A stretch of DNA of 64,000 nucleotides from Clostridia bacterium (GTDB lineage Bacteria > Bacillota > Clostridia > Lachnospirales > Lachnospiraceae): the NCBI GenBank assembly GCA_910574475.1, contig CAJTAT010000007.1, positions 124,001-188,000 on the forward strand, given 5' to 3'. Each line of letters opens with the position of its first letter. Positions within the stretch are counted from its first letter, which is position 1. A program made the translations under genes and the position numbers. Under the pieces are notes generated by a model. The model searched no databases. It saw only the letters and a list, made by a program, of their open reading frames with translations, and had not been told where the DNA came from. Of the stretch, positions 43,109 through 52,137 are shown piece by piece.

Positions 43109-43987
43109 TTATTGAGCAGAATTACTTTCAATAAACCCTTCTCCAAGTACTTCCCTGACATCACAGACAATCACAAATGCTGTGGGGTCTGTTTTTAATA
43201 CTAGATCTTTTAGACGCACAATCTGTTTTTGCCCCACCACACAAAAAAGCATGTTTTTCTCCTGTCTGGAATACATTCCCCTGGCAGAAATTCCTGTCAC
43301 TCCTCGCTCCATTTCTTCCATTAAAATATCTGCCAGTTCTTCGGGTTGATTCGTGATAATAAAAGCAGCTTTGGAGAATTTCAGTCCTTCAATCAGACCG
43401 TCCGAAACCTTTGACACCAGATAGATAGCAATAATCGCATACAATGCCATTTGTACTCCGAACATATAGGCTCCGGCGATAACAATTACTGCATCAATCA
43501 CCTGCATAATCTCCGCAATGCTGTAATGTCTCCAAAAATGCTGGATGATGGCTGCAATGAGATCCGTGCCTCCAGTAGTAGCCTGTGCCACAAATACCAT
43601 ACCAATTCCTGCTCCCATAATTACTCCCCCATAAAGGGCTGTCAGCAACAGATCCCCCTGTGCTAGGGGCATAATGGGAAGAGCATAAAGCCACACAGAT
43701 AATATAATAGTCGCGAATAAAGTTTTTACTACATATTGAAATCCTTTCAGCCAAATGGCAATCAAAAAGACAGGAACATTCAGAATCAGGTTCGTCACTG
43801 CCAGAGGCACACCGCCTGGAACCCATGAAGTTGTCAACTCCTTTACCATAATAGCCAGCCCAGAAAATCCACCTGTAACCAGACCAGCAGGATCATAGAT
43901 AGAAGCAATAGCGAAAGCCATCAGCCCTGTCCCTATGATAATCAATAAATAGTCCTTTATCAAAATATGCATTTTCTTCTGATTCAT
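43109..43987 (-). CDS. YitT-family membrane protein
   Basis: A 292-residue protein with five or six N-terminal helices (DUF161: GLVTGGFSGLAIM, VFVAQATTGGTDLIA) and a cytosolic C-terminal DUF2179 domain (AAFIITNQPEELADILMEEM, MLFCVVGQKQI). Function of the family is unknown; a transporter role has been suggested. GAGGGAG precedes the ATG. Its stop is next to the operator of the Gfo/Idh gene but it is otherwise independent. Confidence 0.92.
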   Translation of the reverse strand: MNQKKMHILIKDYLLIIIGTGLMAFAIASIYDPAGLVTGGFSGLAIMVKELTTSWVPGGVPLAVTNLILNVPVFLIAIWLKGFQYVVKTLFATIILSVWLYALPIMPLAQGDLLLTALYGGVIMGAGIGMVFVAQATTGGTDLIAAIIQHFWRHYSIAEIMQVIDAVIVIAGAYMFGVQMALYAIIAIYLVSKVSDGLIEGLKFSKAAFIITNQPEELADILMEEMERGVTGISARGMYSRQEKNMLFCVVGQKQIVRLKDLVLKTDPTAFVIVCDVREVLGEGFIESNSAQ

Positions 43988-44075
43988 AGATCTCCCTCTC
44001 TTTCTCGTACTCTACGTATATTTTATCCCTTTCTCTCATAAGCTATAACAATCGAACAACACAGGGAGGCTTTTC

Positions 44076-44579
44076 TTGAGCTCAAAAACAAAAATTGTTG
44101 TCCTCCGCATGAAGGAGTTAATCTATACCGGCATCTTCGTGGCCTTAGGTATTCTGCTCATCCTGCTACTGGTATTTATGTTTGCTCCCAAAGGCGCAAA
44201 GACGGACACCACCGACACCTCCGATCAATACATACCCGGCGTCTACACGTCATCCATTATGCTAAATGGCAACGCTGTAGATATCGCAGTTACGGTAGAT
44301 AAAAATTCCATTTCTTCTATTCAAATGGTAAATGTAAATGAAATGGTAGCAACCATGTACCCACTGATGGAACCGGCCGTGGAAAATCTGGCGGAGCAGA
44401 TTATTTCCTCCCAGTCCCTTGAGAATATTACATATCCTGATGAGAATCAATACACCTCGATCATAATCCTGGATGCTGTCAGCCGGGCTCTTGACAAGGC
44501 AGCCATACCAGAGACGGATCAAGAGACAGATGAGGAAAAAGGAACACAGCCTGAGACCACGTCAAAACCTCAGGAGTAA
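44076..44579 (+). CDS. small membrane-anchored protein, degenerate FMN-binding-like domain
   Basis: A 167-residue protein starting at a TTG with GGGAGG upstream. One membrane helix (about residues 16-38) is followed by an outer domain. The pattern PGVYTSSIMLNGNAVDIAV, QIISSQSL and YTSIIILDAVSRALDKA looks like the RnfG/NqrC FMN-binding fold, but the usual SGAT-x-T/S flavin-attachment motif is missing. The tail is rich in Glu, Thr and Gln. Divergent from the YitT gene. Function unknown. Confidence 0.65.
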   Translation: MSSKTKIVVLRMKELIYTGIFVALGILLILLLVFMFAPKGAKTDTTDTSDQYIPGVYTSSIMLNGNAVDIAVTVDKNSISSIQMVNVNEMVATMYPLMEPAVENLAEQIISSQSLENITYPDENQYTSIIILDAVSRALDKAAIPETDQETDEEKGTQPETTSKPQE

Positions 44580-44616
44580 ACTACTCAATTAAATACGCAC
44601 AGCCAGGCGTACAGCA

Positions 44617-44656
44617 AAAATGTGAGTTTGATAATCCGTTATCAAACTCGCATTTT
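44617..44656. terminator. bidirectional terminator
   Basis: AAAATG-GAGTTTGATAA pairs with TTATCAAACTC-CATTTT around TCCG with one G-T pair; A and T runs flank the stem on both sides. It ends the membrane-protein gene and the convergent IclR gene. Confidence 0.85.
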
Positions 44657-44708
44657 ATTCCCGCGGGCAATGAGGGTAGAATACCTCATCACTTGGCTGT
44701 AGACTATT

Positions 44709-45461
44709 TCAGACTGTAACTAACTCGCTCAAAATATTCATCTGTGTCATCCTCATCTCCTCTGCAAGGTTCAGCAATCTCTCAGATGACATTCTGGAAG
44801 AGAGGGAGGAAATACTAAAGGCATATTTTGCCTTAGTCCCTGCCCTCCCTAAAGGCATGGCAATGCAGGTAATTCCCAGCTCATTTTCTTCTATGTCTGT
44901 ACTGTATCCAAGTTTTCTTGTCATTTCCAGGCATTGCAGCAATTCATCTATGGTTGTAATCGTATTTTGTGTCACTGAACGGATGTCACTTTCCAGAAAG
45001 ATCTGCCGGACCTCCTCCTGGGACAAGGTTGACATAATTGCCTTCCCCGTAGCTGTTCGGTACATGGGTATCCGCATCCCAATATGGGATGCCATCTGAA
45101 TGGAGCCAAGAGATTTTACAACCTTATACACGTAGAGCACATCGCAGCCCTCACGCAGAACAAGATGCACAGATTCATTGACACGGCTGCTCAAATCCTC
45201 CAGGTGTGGCCTTGCAATGGCGATAAGGCTACTGTTGGTGACAGCGTTGCTTGTAAGGCTGAAAAGCTTTGGTGTCAAAAGGTAATAGCCGCCCGGCTCA
45301 CTTTTGACAAATCCAAGCTCCCGCAAAGTCTCCAAAAGTCTGTGTGTAGTGGCAGGGGCAAGGCCGCAGGCCTTTGCAATTGAGGCAAGCACCTGGGGCT
45401 TCGAGTCCGCTGATAAATATTCAATAATCGAAAATGTTCTCTCAACCGATTGAACTGACAT
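44709..45461 (-). CDS. IclR-family transcriptional regulator (orphan)
   Basis: A 250-residue IclR regulator: N-terminal winged helix (QVLASIAKACGLAPATTHRL) and C-terminal effector domain (VHLVLREGCDVLYVYKV, YRTATGKAIMSTL, ELGITCIAMPLG). GGAGG precedes the ATG. No catabolic gene adjoins it; the two-component genes are divergent. It differs clearly from the IclR regulator at 54.3 kb. Confidence 0.9.
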   Translation of the reverse strand: MSVQSVERTFSIIEYLSADSKPQVLASIAKACGLAPATTHRLLETLRELGFVKSEPGGYYLLTPKLFSLTSNAVTNSSLIAIARPHLEDLSSRVNESVHLVLREGCDVLYVYKVVKSLGSIQMASHIGMRIPMYRTATGKAIMSTLSQEEVRQIFLESDIRSVTQNTITTIDELLQCLEMTRKLGYSTDIEENELGITCIAMPLGRAGTKAKYAFSISSLSSRMSSERLLNLAEEMRMTQMNILSELVTV

Positions 45462-45611
45462 TTTATTCCTCCATGAAAACGCAAAAAATACATAGATGTA
45501 TCATAACAGGTTTTGAGGCAAATTTCCATACATTCATGAGGCAATAGATATCTATTTTCAGCTTCATTTCAGCATTAAAATGTATTATAATAAAAAAGAA
45601 TTGGAGAAAGC

Positions 45612-46307
45612 ATGATGAAAATACTTGTGATTGAAGATGAAAAGCTTCTGGCAGATTCCATTCAGACTTTATTAACAGGGAAAGGCTTCAACGTTGAAGT
45701 TGCCTATGATGGGGAAACTGGCAAAGAATATGCAGAATTGGGAATTTACGACCTCTTGATCCTGGATGTGATGATGCCTGGAATGAACGGCTATGAGGTG
45801 GCGCGAAAGGTTCGCTCTATGAAATGTGGAACACCCATTTTAATGCTGACAGCAAAATCGGAATTAGAGGATCGGATTACCGGCCTGAATTCAGGTGCTG
45901 ACTATTATTTAACAAAACCCTTTGATACAAGGGAGCTGCTAGCCTGCATCAATGCCCTGCTGCGCCGACAAGGTACACAGGTAGATGAAATCACTTATGG
46001 CAACACTTCTCTGGATCTGTCCTCCGGTCTCTTGATCTGTGGAGCGAATACCGTTCGCCTGTCTGCAAAAGAATTTGACATTATGCGATTTCTTCTGCAA
46101 TCCGGCAGCCACAATCTATCCAAGGAAATTATTCTTGCAAGAGTATGGGGCTATGACTCTGATGCAGTAGAAAACCATGTGGAAGTTTATGTGGGCTTTT
46201 TGCGCAAGAAGCTTGCCCGCATCGGTTCCAATATCCGTATTGAAGCCATCCGCAGAATGGGATATCATTTAGAGGTAAACGGGCATGACAAAAAAACTCC
46301 GATATAA
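45612..46307 (+). CDS. response regulator, OmpR family
   Basis: A 231-residue regulator with receiver (ILVIEDEKLLADSI, Asp52 in LILDVMMPGMNGYE, Lys in LTKPFDTRELLA) and winged helix (LSAKEFDIMRFLL, then NHVEVYVGFLRKKL and IEAIRRMGYHLE). GGAG lies before two adjacent ATGs. It overlaps the kinase gene by 23 nt. No target gene is evident beside it. Confidence 0.92.
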   Translation: MMKILVIEDEKLLADSIQTLLTGKGFNVEVAYDGETGKEYAELGIYDLLILDVMMPGMNGYEVARKVRSMKCGTPILMLTAKSELEDRITGLNSGADYYLTKPFDTRELLACINALLRRQGTQVDEITYGNTSLDLSSGLLICGANTVRLSAKEFDIMRFLLQSGSHNLSKEIILARVWGYDSDAVENHVEVYVGFLRKKLARIGSNIRIEAIRRMGYHLEVNGHDKKTPI

Positions 46308-47535
46308 ATTTATCTGGATCACTATGAGCATTATAACCATTATGCTCTGTATCATCATGTCCATGATATACGTTTTTACAAAAATGAATCTGGAAAACAA
46401 TAGCATCCATATGCTGCAAAATATTGCTATGAACCCATTCCCCAAGCGTGTCCCGGGCGAATTGTCTGATGATGTGCGTCTTCCCTACTTTATTCTCCAA
46501 ATCAGCAAACAGGGAGAGCTAATTGCGGCAGGCGGAGGGTACTATGACCTTTCGGACGAAAATTTTTTAAAAGATCTGGTGGACGCCACTTTTTCTGATT
46601 TTGCCCCCACCGGTATCATAAAAGAATATAATCTTCGCTATTACCATTTAAATACCCCTATCAGTCAAATCCTTGTTTATGCTGACATTTCCAGCGAACA
46701 GAATACCTTAAGAAATTTATTGAGAAACTGTATTTTCATCGGTATGGCCTGTTTCCTTATCTTTCTTGGCATCAGTTTTCTGCTGGCCAGATGGGTAACA
46801 AGACCTGTTGATAAAGCCTGGAACCAACAGCGGCAGTTTATCGCCGACGCGTCCCACGAATTAAAAACGCCTCTGACGGTTATTATGACAAATGCAGAAC
46901 TCATGCAAAATCCGGCTTATGATAAAGTAAGCCTCACTAAATTCTCCTCAAGTATTTTAGTCATGTCAAAACAAATGCGCAGCCTGGTAGAGCAAATGTT
47001 GGAGCTTGCCCGGGCTGACAGCATCCAGACGGATACTGTTTTCTCCTCTGTTGATTTCAGTCAGATTGTTTCTGATGCGCTCCTCCCATTTGAACCTATA
47101 TTCTTTGAAAAAGGCCTTACATTAGAGACGGATATCGCAGAAGATATTTTGATAAATGGCGAGCCCTCCCAATTACGGCAGGTCTTAGACATCCTTCTGG
47201 ATAATGCAGGAAAGTATTCCTGTGAGAATGGGAGAACCTGGGTGACTTTGAAAAATCGCGGCAAAGGGCATTGTCTGTTAATGGTTGCTGATGAGGGTAA
47301 AGAAATACCTGCAAAGGATTTACAGCATCTTTTCAAACGATTTTACCGGATTGATCAGGCAAGAAGTCGGACTGGCAGCTTTGGACTTGGACTCTCTATC
47401 GCTGAGAGCATTGTTCTGCGACACAAAGGGAAAATATGGGTAGAAAGCAAAAACAGTATCAATACCTTTTTTGTAGAGTTTGAGAAAACCTCAAATACGA
47501 AAAAAGCCAAAAATTTATGTCATAGAACAGTATAA
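46285..47535 (+). CDS. sensor histidine kinase
   Basis: A 416-residue kinase with helices at about 10-32 and 148-170 and a 115-residue outer domain between. His191 in ADASHELKTPLTVIM is the phosphoacceptor; the ATPase has ILLDNAGKY and SFGLGLSIAESI. DEGKE replaces the more usual DxGxG in the G1 region, so nucleotide binding may be altered. Partner of the regulator it overlaps; a hairpin terminator starts at its stop codon. Confidence 0.9.
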   Translation: MTKKLRYKFIWITMSIITIMLCIIMSMIYVFTKMNLENNSIHMLQNIAMNPFPKRVPGELSDDVRLPYFILQISKQGELIAAGGGYYDLSDENFLKDLVDATFSDFAPTGIIKEYNLRYYHLNTPISQILVYADISSEQNTLRNLLRNCIFIGMACFLIFLGISFLLARWVTRPVDKAWNQQRQFIADASHELKTPLTVIMTNAELMQNPAYDKVSLTKFSSSILVMSKQMRSLVEQMLELARADSIQTDTVFSSVDFSQIVSDALLPFEPIFFEKGLTLETDIAEDILINGEPSQLRQVLDILLDNAGKYSCENGRTWVTLKNRGKGHCLLMVADEGKEIPAKDLQHLFKRFYRIDQARSRTGSFGLGLSIAESIVLRHKGKIWVESKNSINTFFVEFEKTSNTKKAKNLCHRTV

Positions 47536-47565
47536 AGGCGTATGGTGCAGATAACCATACGCCTT
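47535..47565. terminator. terminator between the kinase and kduI
   Basis: AAGGCGTATGGT pairs with ACCATACGCCTT around a 7-nt loop between convergent genes, with short T-rich flanks. Likely serves both transcripts. Confidence 0.75.
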
Positions 47566-47587
47566 AAGCCTTTCCTTAATTATTATG

Positions 47588-48451
47588 TCACCACAAATCC
47601 TTCGTCTCAATCCCATCCATATCGTCAAATGTCTGGTTTTCACCGCACATTCCCCACACAAACGCATACGCATGGGTTCCGCAGCCTGCGTGGATGGACC
47701 AGCTGGGAGAAATGGCCGCCTCTTCATTGTGCATCATCAGATGCCTTGTCTGCTTCTCCTCTCCCATCAGATGCATCACAAGGTCATCCTCCGGCAGGTC
47801 AAAGTACAAATATACTTCCATTCTTCGATCGTGGGTATGACAGGGCATACTGTTCCACACGCTCCCAGACTCAAGGGAAGTGATTCCCATGCAGAGCTGA
47901 CAGCTCTCCACCTGCCCTGGGATAATATACTTACAGATTGTCCGTTTATTGGAGGATTTTTGAGAGCCAAGTTTAACTTTATTTTCATCTTTAACAATCA
48001 CAGTATTTTTATCCGGTTCCCCTTCCGGCTTTATGAGGACCGTGGGATAACTCTTATGGGCTGGCGCTGAGAGGAGGTAGAACTTTGCTGGTTCTGCCTG
48101 ATTCTCACTAGAAAATACAATATCTTTTGCACCCATCCCAATATAAAGGCCTTCCCGATGATCCATCTTAAACTTCTGCCCGTCAACCAGCACCGTGCCT
48201 GTGGCCCCCAGGTTCAGGATGCCAAGCTCCCGTCTCTCGCAGAAATACTCTGAGCCCAGAGCTTTCCCAGTATCCAGTTTTACCTCTGATGCTGGCGCAA
48301 CGCCTCCCACAATAATCCGATCGATGTGGCTGTAGACCAGGCGTAGCTCCGGTCCAAATAAATGGTCTACTACAAATTCTTCCCTGAGACGGTTCGTGTC
48401 ATAAAGTACCACGTCCCTGGGAGATACTGCCGTTCTCACTTCAATCTTCAT
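47588..48451 (-). CDS. kduI: 5-dehydro-4-deoxy-D-glucuronate isomerase
   Basis: A 287-residue cupin isomerase, close to the usual 275-280. Metal ligands are in MPCHTHDRRMEVYLYFDLP (His, His, Glu) and a later His in CGTHAYAFVWGM. The start IEVRTAVSPRD and FVVDHLF match KduI. It converts 5-keto-4-deoxyuronate, from unsaturated uronic acids, to 2,5-diketo-3-deoxygluconate. It is the last gene of the TRAP/kdu operon, 6 bp after kduD. Confidence 0.95.
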   Translation of the reverse strand: MKIEVRTAVSPRDVVLYDTNRLREEFVVDHLFGPELRLVYSHIDRIIVGGVAPASEVKLDTGKALGSEYFCERRELGILNLGATGTVLVDGQKFKMDHREGLYIGMGAKDIVFSSENQAEPAKFYLLSAPAHKSYPTVLIKPEGEPDKNTVIVKDENKVKLGSQKSSNKRTICKYIIPGQVESCQLCMGITSLESGSVWNSMPCHTHDRRMEVYLYFDLPEDDLVMHLMGEEKQTRHLMMHNEEAAISPSWSIHAGCGTHAYAFVWGMCGENQTFDDMDGIETKDLW

Positions 48452-48457
48452 TTCAAA

Positions 48458-49219
48458 TTACCTCGCTAACCAGCCGCCGTCAACTGGTATGGTGACTCCA
48501 TTGATATAATCCGATGCTTCGCTTGCAAGAAAGACTGCCGGCCCTTTAAAATCTTCCGGCTCTGCCCAGCGGTGAAGAGGGATACGGCCCAGAAGTTCTT
48601 TGGAGCGGACTGGGTCGTCACGAAGCGCCTTTGTCATCTTAGTGGCCACGTATCCGGGCGCCAATGCATTTACATTGATCCCAAGCTCGCCCAGCTCATT
48701 TGACATCTCCATGGTAAGAGTTCTCACTCCGCCTTTGGAAGCTGCATAGGCTGCCACCAGGATACCTCCCTGATAGGACATCATAGAGGCAATGTTGATA
48801 ATTTTGCCCTTGATTTTTCTCTCCACCATAGAATTCGCCACCGCCTGACTCATAAAAAAGAGAGATTTCATATTTAGATCCACAACCTTATCCCATGCTT
48901 CCATTCCATGCTTCAGCACAGGCTCCCGATGGATAGCGCCGGCACAATTTGCCAAAATATCAATTTTTCCAAAGGCTGACAGTCCTTCCTCCACAATCTG
49001 AGGAATAGCGTCAATATCAGACAGATCACATGGAATACTATAAAACTTTCTGCCCAGTTCTAGTACCTTTTCTTTGGTAGCTGTCACATCAGAGCGATGC
49101 AGTGCAATAATATCTGCGCCAGCTTCTGCAAGGCCGGTAGCAATTCCCTGGCCGATTCCGTCGTTTGCGCCAGATATCATTGCCACTTTTCCCGTTAAAT
49201 CAAATTTATCTTTTATCAC
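48458..49219 (-). CDS. kduD: 2-dehydro-3-deoxy-D-gluconate 5-dehydrogenase
   Basis: A 253-residue short-chain dehydrogenase with the cofactor motif SGANDGIGQGIA, NCAGAIHR, and the catalytic Ser/Tyr/Lys set ending YAASKGG. The end VTIPVDGGWLAR is typical. It reduces 2,5-diketo-3-deoxygluconate to KDG. It begins at a GTG overlapping the stop of the zinc dehydrogenase gene (GTGA), so translation is coupled. Confidence 0.93.
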   Translation of the reverse strand: MIKDKFDLTGKVAMISGANDGIGQGIATGLAEAGADIIALHRSDVTATKEKVLELGRKFYSIPCDLSDIDAIPQIVEEGLSAFGKIDILANCAGAIHREPVLKHGMEAWDKVVDLNMKSLFFMSQAVANSMVERKIKGKIINIASMMSYQGGILVAAYAASKGGVRTLTMEMSNELGELGINVNALAPGYVATKMTKALRDDPVRSKELLGRIPLHRWAEPEDFKGPAVFLASEASDYINGVTIPVDGGWLAR

Positions 49220-50262
49220 TCTATTCCTTCTCCCTTCACCCGGATAAGAATTTTTCCATTATTTTTTCCTGACTGTTGCAATTCAAGTCCCTCTTCGCAG
49301 TGATCCAAATCATACTCAGCAGAAATCATTTTTTCCAGAGGGAACAGCTTCTTCTCATAGATATCCTTTACCATATGAACCGTACGGGCAAATTCATCCT
49401 TGGGACAGCAGCGTGTGCCCAGCATCCGTATCTCTTTGAGAATGAACATATTAGTCCGAAACGCACGTGGCTCCGAAGGGATCCCCACTGCCACAATGGT
49501 TCCACATTCCTTGCATGCCGGTACAGCCAGCTCGTAGGAAGCCTGAGCCCCGGAAGCCTCCAGCACCACATCCATACCGACTCCCCCTGTCAGTTTCTTC
49601 ACAATATCCAGCACATCTTCCTTTAATGGATTGGCTGTCATAATTCCCATCTCACTGGCAAGTTTCAACCGTTCCTCGTTCACCTCTGTGAGCAGAACGT
49701 TTTTTGCTCCGAAGTATTTGGCCACAACTGCTGTCAAAATACCAATCGGACCGCCCCCAGTCACGAGAACATTATCCCCAGGCTTCGTCTCCGCACGCAT
49801 ATTGGAATGGAATCCCACAGATAACGGCTCTGTCAGCACAGCGATTTCATCCGGGAGCCCTGCAGGTACAGGGATGATGCTGTCAACATCTGCCTTGCAA
49901 TACTCTGTAAACCCGCCGTCAATATGTACTCCCATAATCTGCAGATGGGAACAGGCGCTTGTATGTCCGGTGAGGCAAGGCCCACATGTTTTACAGGATA
50001 CAAGGGGAAATACACATACCTTATCCCCCACCTGATAGGGAACGGGTTTGGATGTCTTTATTTCCTTTACTCTTCCTAAAATCTCATGACAGAGAATACG
50101 TGGCACGGTAGCTGTCAGGTGGCGGTGATTCAAAACCGTAATGTCGGAGCCACAGATTCCCCCGTATAGCACTTCTACCAGAACCTGATCTTCATCCAGA
50201 ACAGGCATTGGGAGGTCTTTGATTTCAAGTTTCTTCCAGTCAGTCAATACACAAGCCTTCAT
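49216..50262 (-). CDS. zinc-dependent medium-chain alcohol dehydrogenase
   Basis: A 348-residue medium-chain dehydrogenase. Catalytic zinc ligands are in GGICGSDIT and LCHEILG, the structural zinc in SCKTCGPCLTGHTSAC, and the Rossmann motif is VTGGGPIG. It resembles the L-idonate/L-galactonate/threonine dehydrogenase group. In this operon it could oxidise a sugar acid to a uronate that feeds the kdu route, which is inference. It is 14 bp after the RraA-like gene. Confidence 0.88.
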   Translation of the reverse strand: MKACVLTDWKKLEIKDLPMPVLDEDQVLVEVLYGGICGSDITVLNHRHLTATVPRILCHEILGRVKEIKTSKPVPYQVGDKVCVFPLVSCKTCGPCLTGHTSACSHLQIMGVHIDGGFTEYCKADVDSIIPVPAGLPDEIAVLTEPLSVGFHSNMRAETKPGDNVLVTGGGPIGILTAVVAKYFGAKNVLLTEVNEERLKLASEMGIMTANPLKEDVLDIVKKLTGGVGMDVVLEASGAQASYELAVPACKECGTIVAVGIPSEPRAFRTNMFILKEIRMLGTRCCPKDEFARTVHMVKDIYEKKLFPLEKMISAEYDLDHCEEGLELQQSGKNNGKILIRVKGEGIE

Positions 50263-50276
50263 TTATTGAACCTCCT

Positions 50277-50927
50277 TTAGATTGCCCCGATTTTTGCATA
50301 AGTGTCCACAAGATTTTCCCCCTGACAAAGCCGTTCCCGAACTTTATCTTCCCGGGACATCGTCTCGAAAGCTCTGTCTATTACTTCTTCCAGAATATCT
50401 CCAGGGATAAATACCGTTCCATCAATATCTCCATAGACATAATCGCCGGGATGTATGGTGACACCATCAATATTGATCGGGATCTGGCACTCATTTACTT
50501 CAGCGCGCCCCTTGGAGGTATTGGGCAGATGTCCTCTGTATACCAGCGGGAAGTTCATTTCGCGTACAATCTTCAGATCCCGGGCCATTCCATCCAGGAT
50601 GGCGCCTTTGCCGCCCTTCATATTAATGGCTGTGGCCATCAGCTCTCCCAGGATGGCACAAGTATAATTTCCTCTTGTAGTCAGTACCATAACCTCTCCC
50701 TCTGACATTTGATCGATCACATGGCACTGAGCTGTAAGCGGATCCTCTGGCATAGAGTAAACCTCTGTGGCTATGCAGGTAAATACCTTACCAAAAACAA
50801 CCGTATCTGGAAGCAGGGTATTCATATCTGCACTGAGATATTGATGAGAATGTCCCATCTGGTCAAGAACGTCACAGATAATTCCTGAGTAAAGAGTGTC
50901 TTTAATCTTATCTAAATCATACTTCAT
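50277..50927 (-). CDS. RraA-family protein (possible aldolase/decarboxylase)
   Basis: A 216-residue protein of the RraA/HMG-aldolase family. Family features are DQMGHSHQ near the start, ELMATAINMKGGKGAILDG, and MARDLKIV carrying the conserved Arg-Asp pair. Catalytic members split 4-hydroxy-4-methyl-2-oxoglutarate or decarboxylate oxaloacetate with a divalent metal. Its place in a uronate operon suggests action on a 2-keto acid, but the reaction is unknown. Confidence 0.87.
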   Translation of the reverse strand: MKYDLDKIKDTLYSGIICDVLDQMGHSHQYLSADMNTLLPDTVVFGKVFTCIATEVYSMPEDPLTAQCHVIDQMSEGEVMVLTTRGNYTCAILGELMATAINMKGGKGAILDGMARDLKIVREMNFPLVYRGHLPNTSKGRAEVNECQIPINIDGVTIHPGDYVYGDIDGTVFIPGDILEEVIDRAFETMSREDKVRERLCQGENLVDTYAKIGAI

Positions 50928-50994
50928 AGGTGTCTAAATCCTCCTTTTCTATATATACAGGGGCTGATGTTTAAGCCCCTGTAGTAAAACTATC

Positions 50995-52080
50995 TTAATA
51001 CGTTACATCCTGGATCATCTTAATGACTTCATCGCCGTACTGTTCCTGATAGGTCTCCCACAGAGGCTGGCATGCCTGGCGGAACGCTTCCTTATCCACA
51101 TCGTTGAACTCAACGCCCTCTTCTAACAGAAGTTCCTCTGTCTTGGATTCCTCAGAAAGCCACAGCTCAATCTCATACTCAAGAGCTTTGTCCACTGCAT
51201 CAGTAAAAGTCTGCTGCTGTTCCGGGCTCATAGCGTTCCAGTCATCCATACTCATCAAAAGGAAATCCGGGTTGATCAAGTGCTCTGTTCTTGAGAAATA
51301 CTGTGACACTTCATACAGGGACAGAGACTGAAGGGTAATCACACTGTTCTCCCAACCATCAATTACATCCTGCTGTAAAGCTGAATACACTTCACTCTGA
51401 GCCATTGGCGTTCCGATTCCCCCCATAGCATTGATCATTGCTACCATCGTGTCTGAAGACTGAACACGAATCAAAAGCCCTTTTAATTCTGACGGGTTTG
51501 TAATCGGTCCTACATCTGTAATAATGCTGCGGGAGCCGCCATAGATCCATCCAAGGTAATGGAAACCATTTTCCTCAAATTTTTCTGCTACCCAGTCGCC
51601 AATTTCTCCATTCATAGCTGCGATCAAATGATCACCGCTGTCGAAAATATAAGGCAGGTTAAATACATCCAATTCAGGAATTACCTGAGCCGCAGGGCCA
51701 GAATTGCAATGCTGGATATCCATGGTTCCCAGCTTCAGGCCTGAGATACCGTCTGCCTGATCTCCCAGAGCTCCATTTGGATACACAGTAACTGTAATGC
51801 CTCCGTTCGTTCCACTGCTCACCTCGTCTGCAAATTGATTAAATGCGACGATTGCCGGATGGGTGTCACCAACTGGGGAGGAAAGATTCAGTGACAAGGT
51901 CGCTCCCTCCTGAGCAGGTGCTGGCGCTTCTTCTTCCTCTGCCTTCGGCGTCTCTGCTGGAGCCTCCGCAGGAGCTTGCGCCGGCGTCTCTGTAGTTGTT
52001 GGTTTTCCTCCACATGCTGACAAAGCAAACATGGATACTACAAGCATCAAAGCCGTTCCTAATCGTAAATTTTTCTTCAT
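50995..52080 (-). CDS. dctP: TRAP transporter substrate-binding lipoprotein, DctP type
   Basis: About 361 residues. Signal peptide with lipobox FALSACGG, a Pro/Ala/Glu-rich linker (to about residue 55), then the DctP domain (SSPVGDTHPAIVAFNQFAD, LLIRVQSSDTMVAMINAMGG with the ligand-binding Arg, QSEVYSALQQDVIDGWENS). Lipid anchoring of DctP is common in Firmicutes. The ATG at 52080 has better spacing from AAAGGAG than the one at 52086. It should capture a uronate-type acid for DctQM. Confidence 0.93.
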   Translation of the reverse strand: MKKNLRLGTALMLVVSMFALSACGGKPTTTETPAQAPAEAPAETPKAEEEEAPAPAQEGATLSLNLSSPVGDTHPAIVAFNQFADEVSSGTNGGITVTVYPNGALGDQADGISGLKLGTMDIQHCNSGPAAQVIPELDVFNLPYIFDSGDHLIAAMNGEIGDWVAEKFEENGFHYLGWIYGGSRSIITDVGPITNPSELKGLLIRVQSSDTMVAMINAMGGIGTPMAQSEVYSALQQDVIDGWENSVITLQSLSLYEVSQYFSRTEHLINPDFLLMSMDDWNAMSPEQQQTFTDAVDKALEYEIELWLSEESKTEELLLEEGVEFNDVDKEAFRQACQPLWETYQEQYGDEVIKMIQDVTY

Positions 52081-52137
52081 TTTCATGTTCTCCTTTCAAA
52101 AATCATTTTTAATATTCACAGGTTTTGATACACAGAT

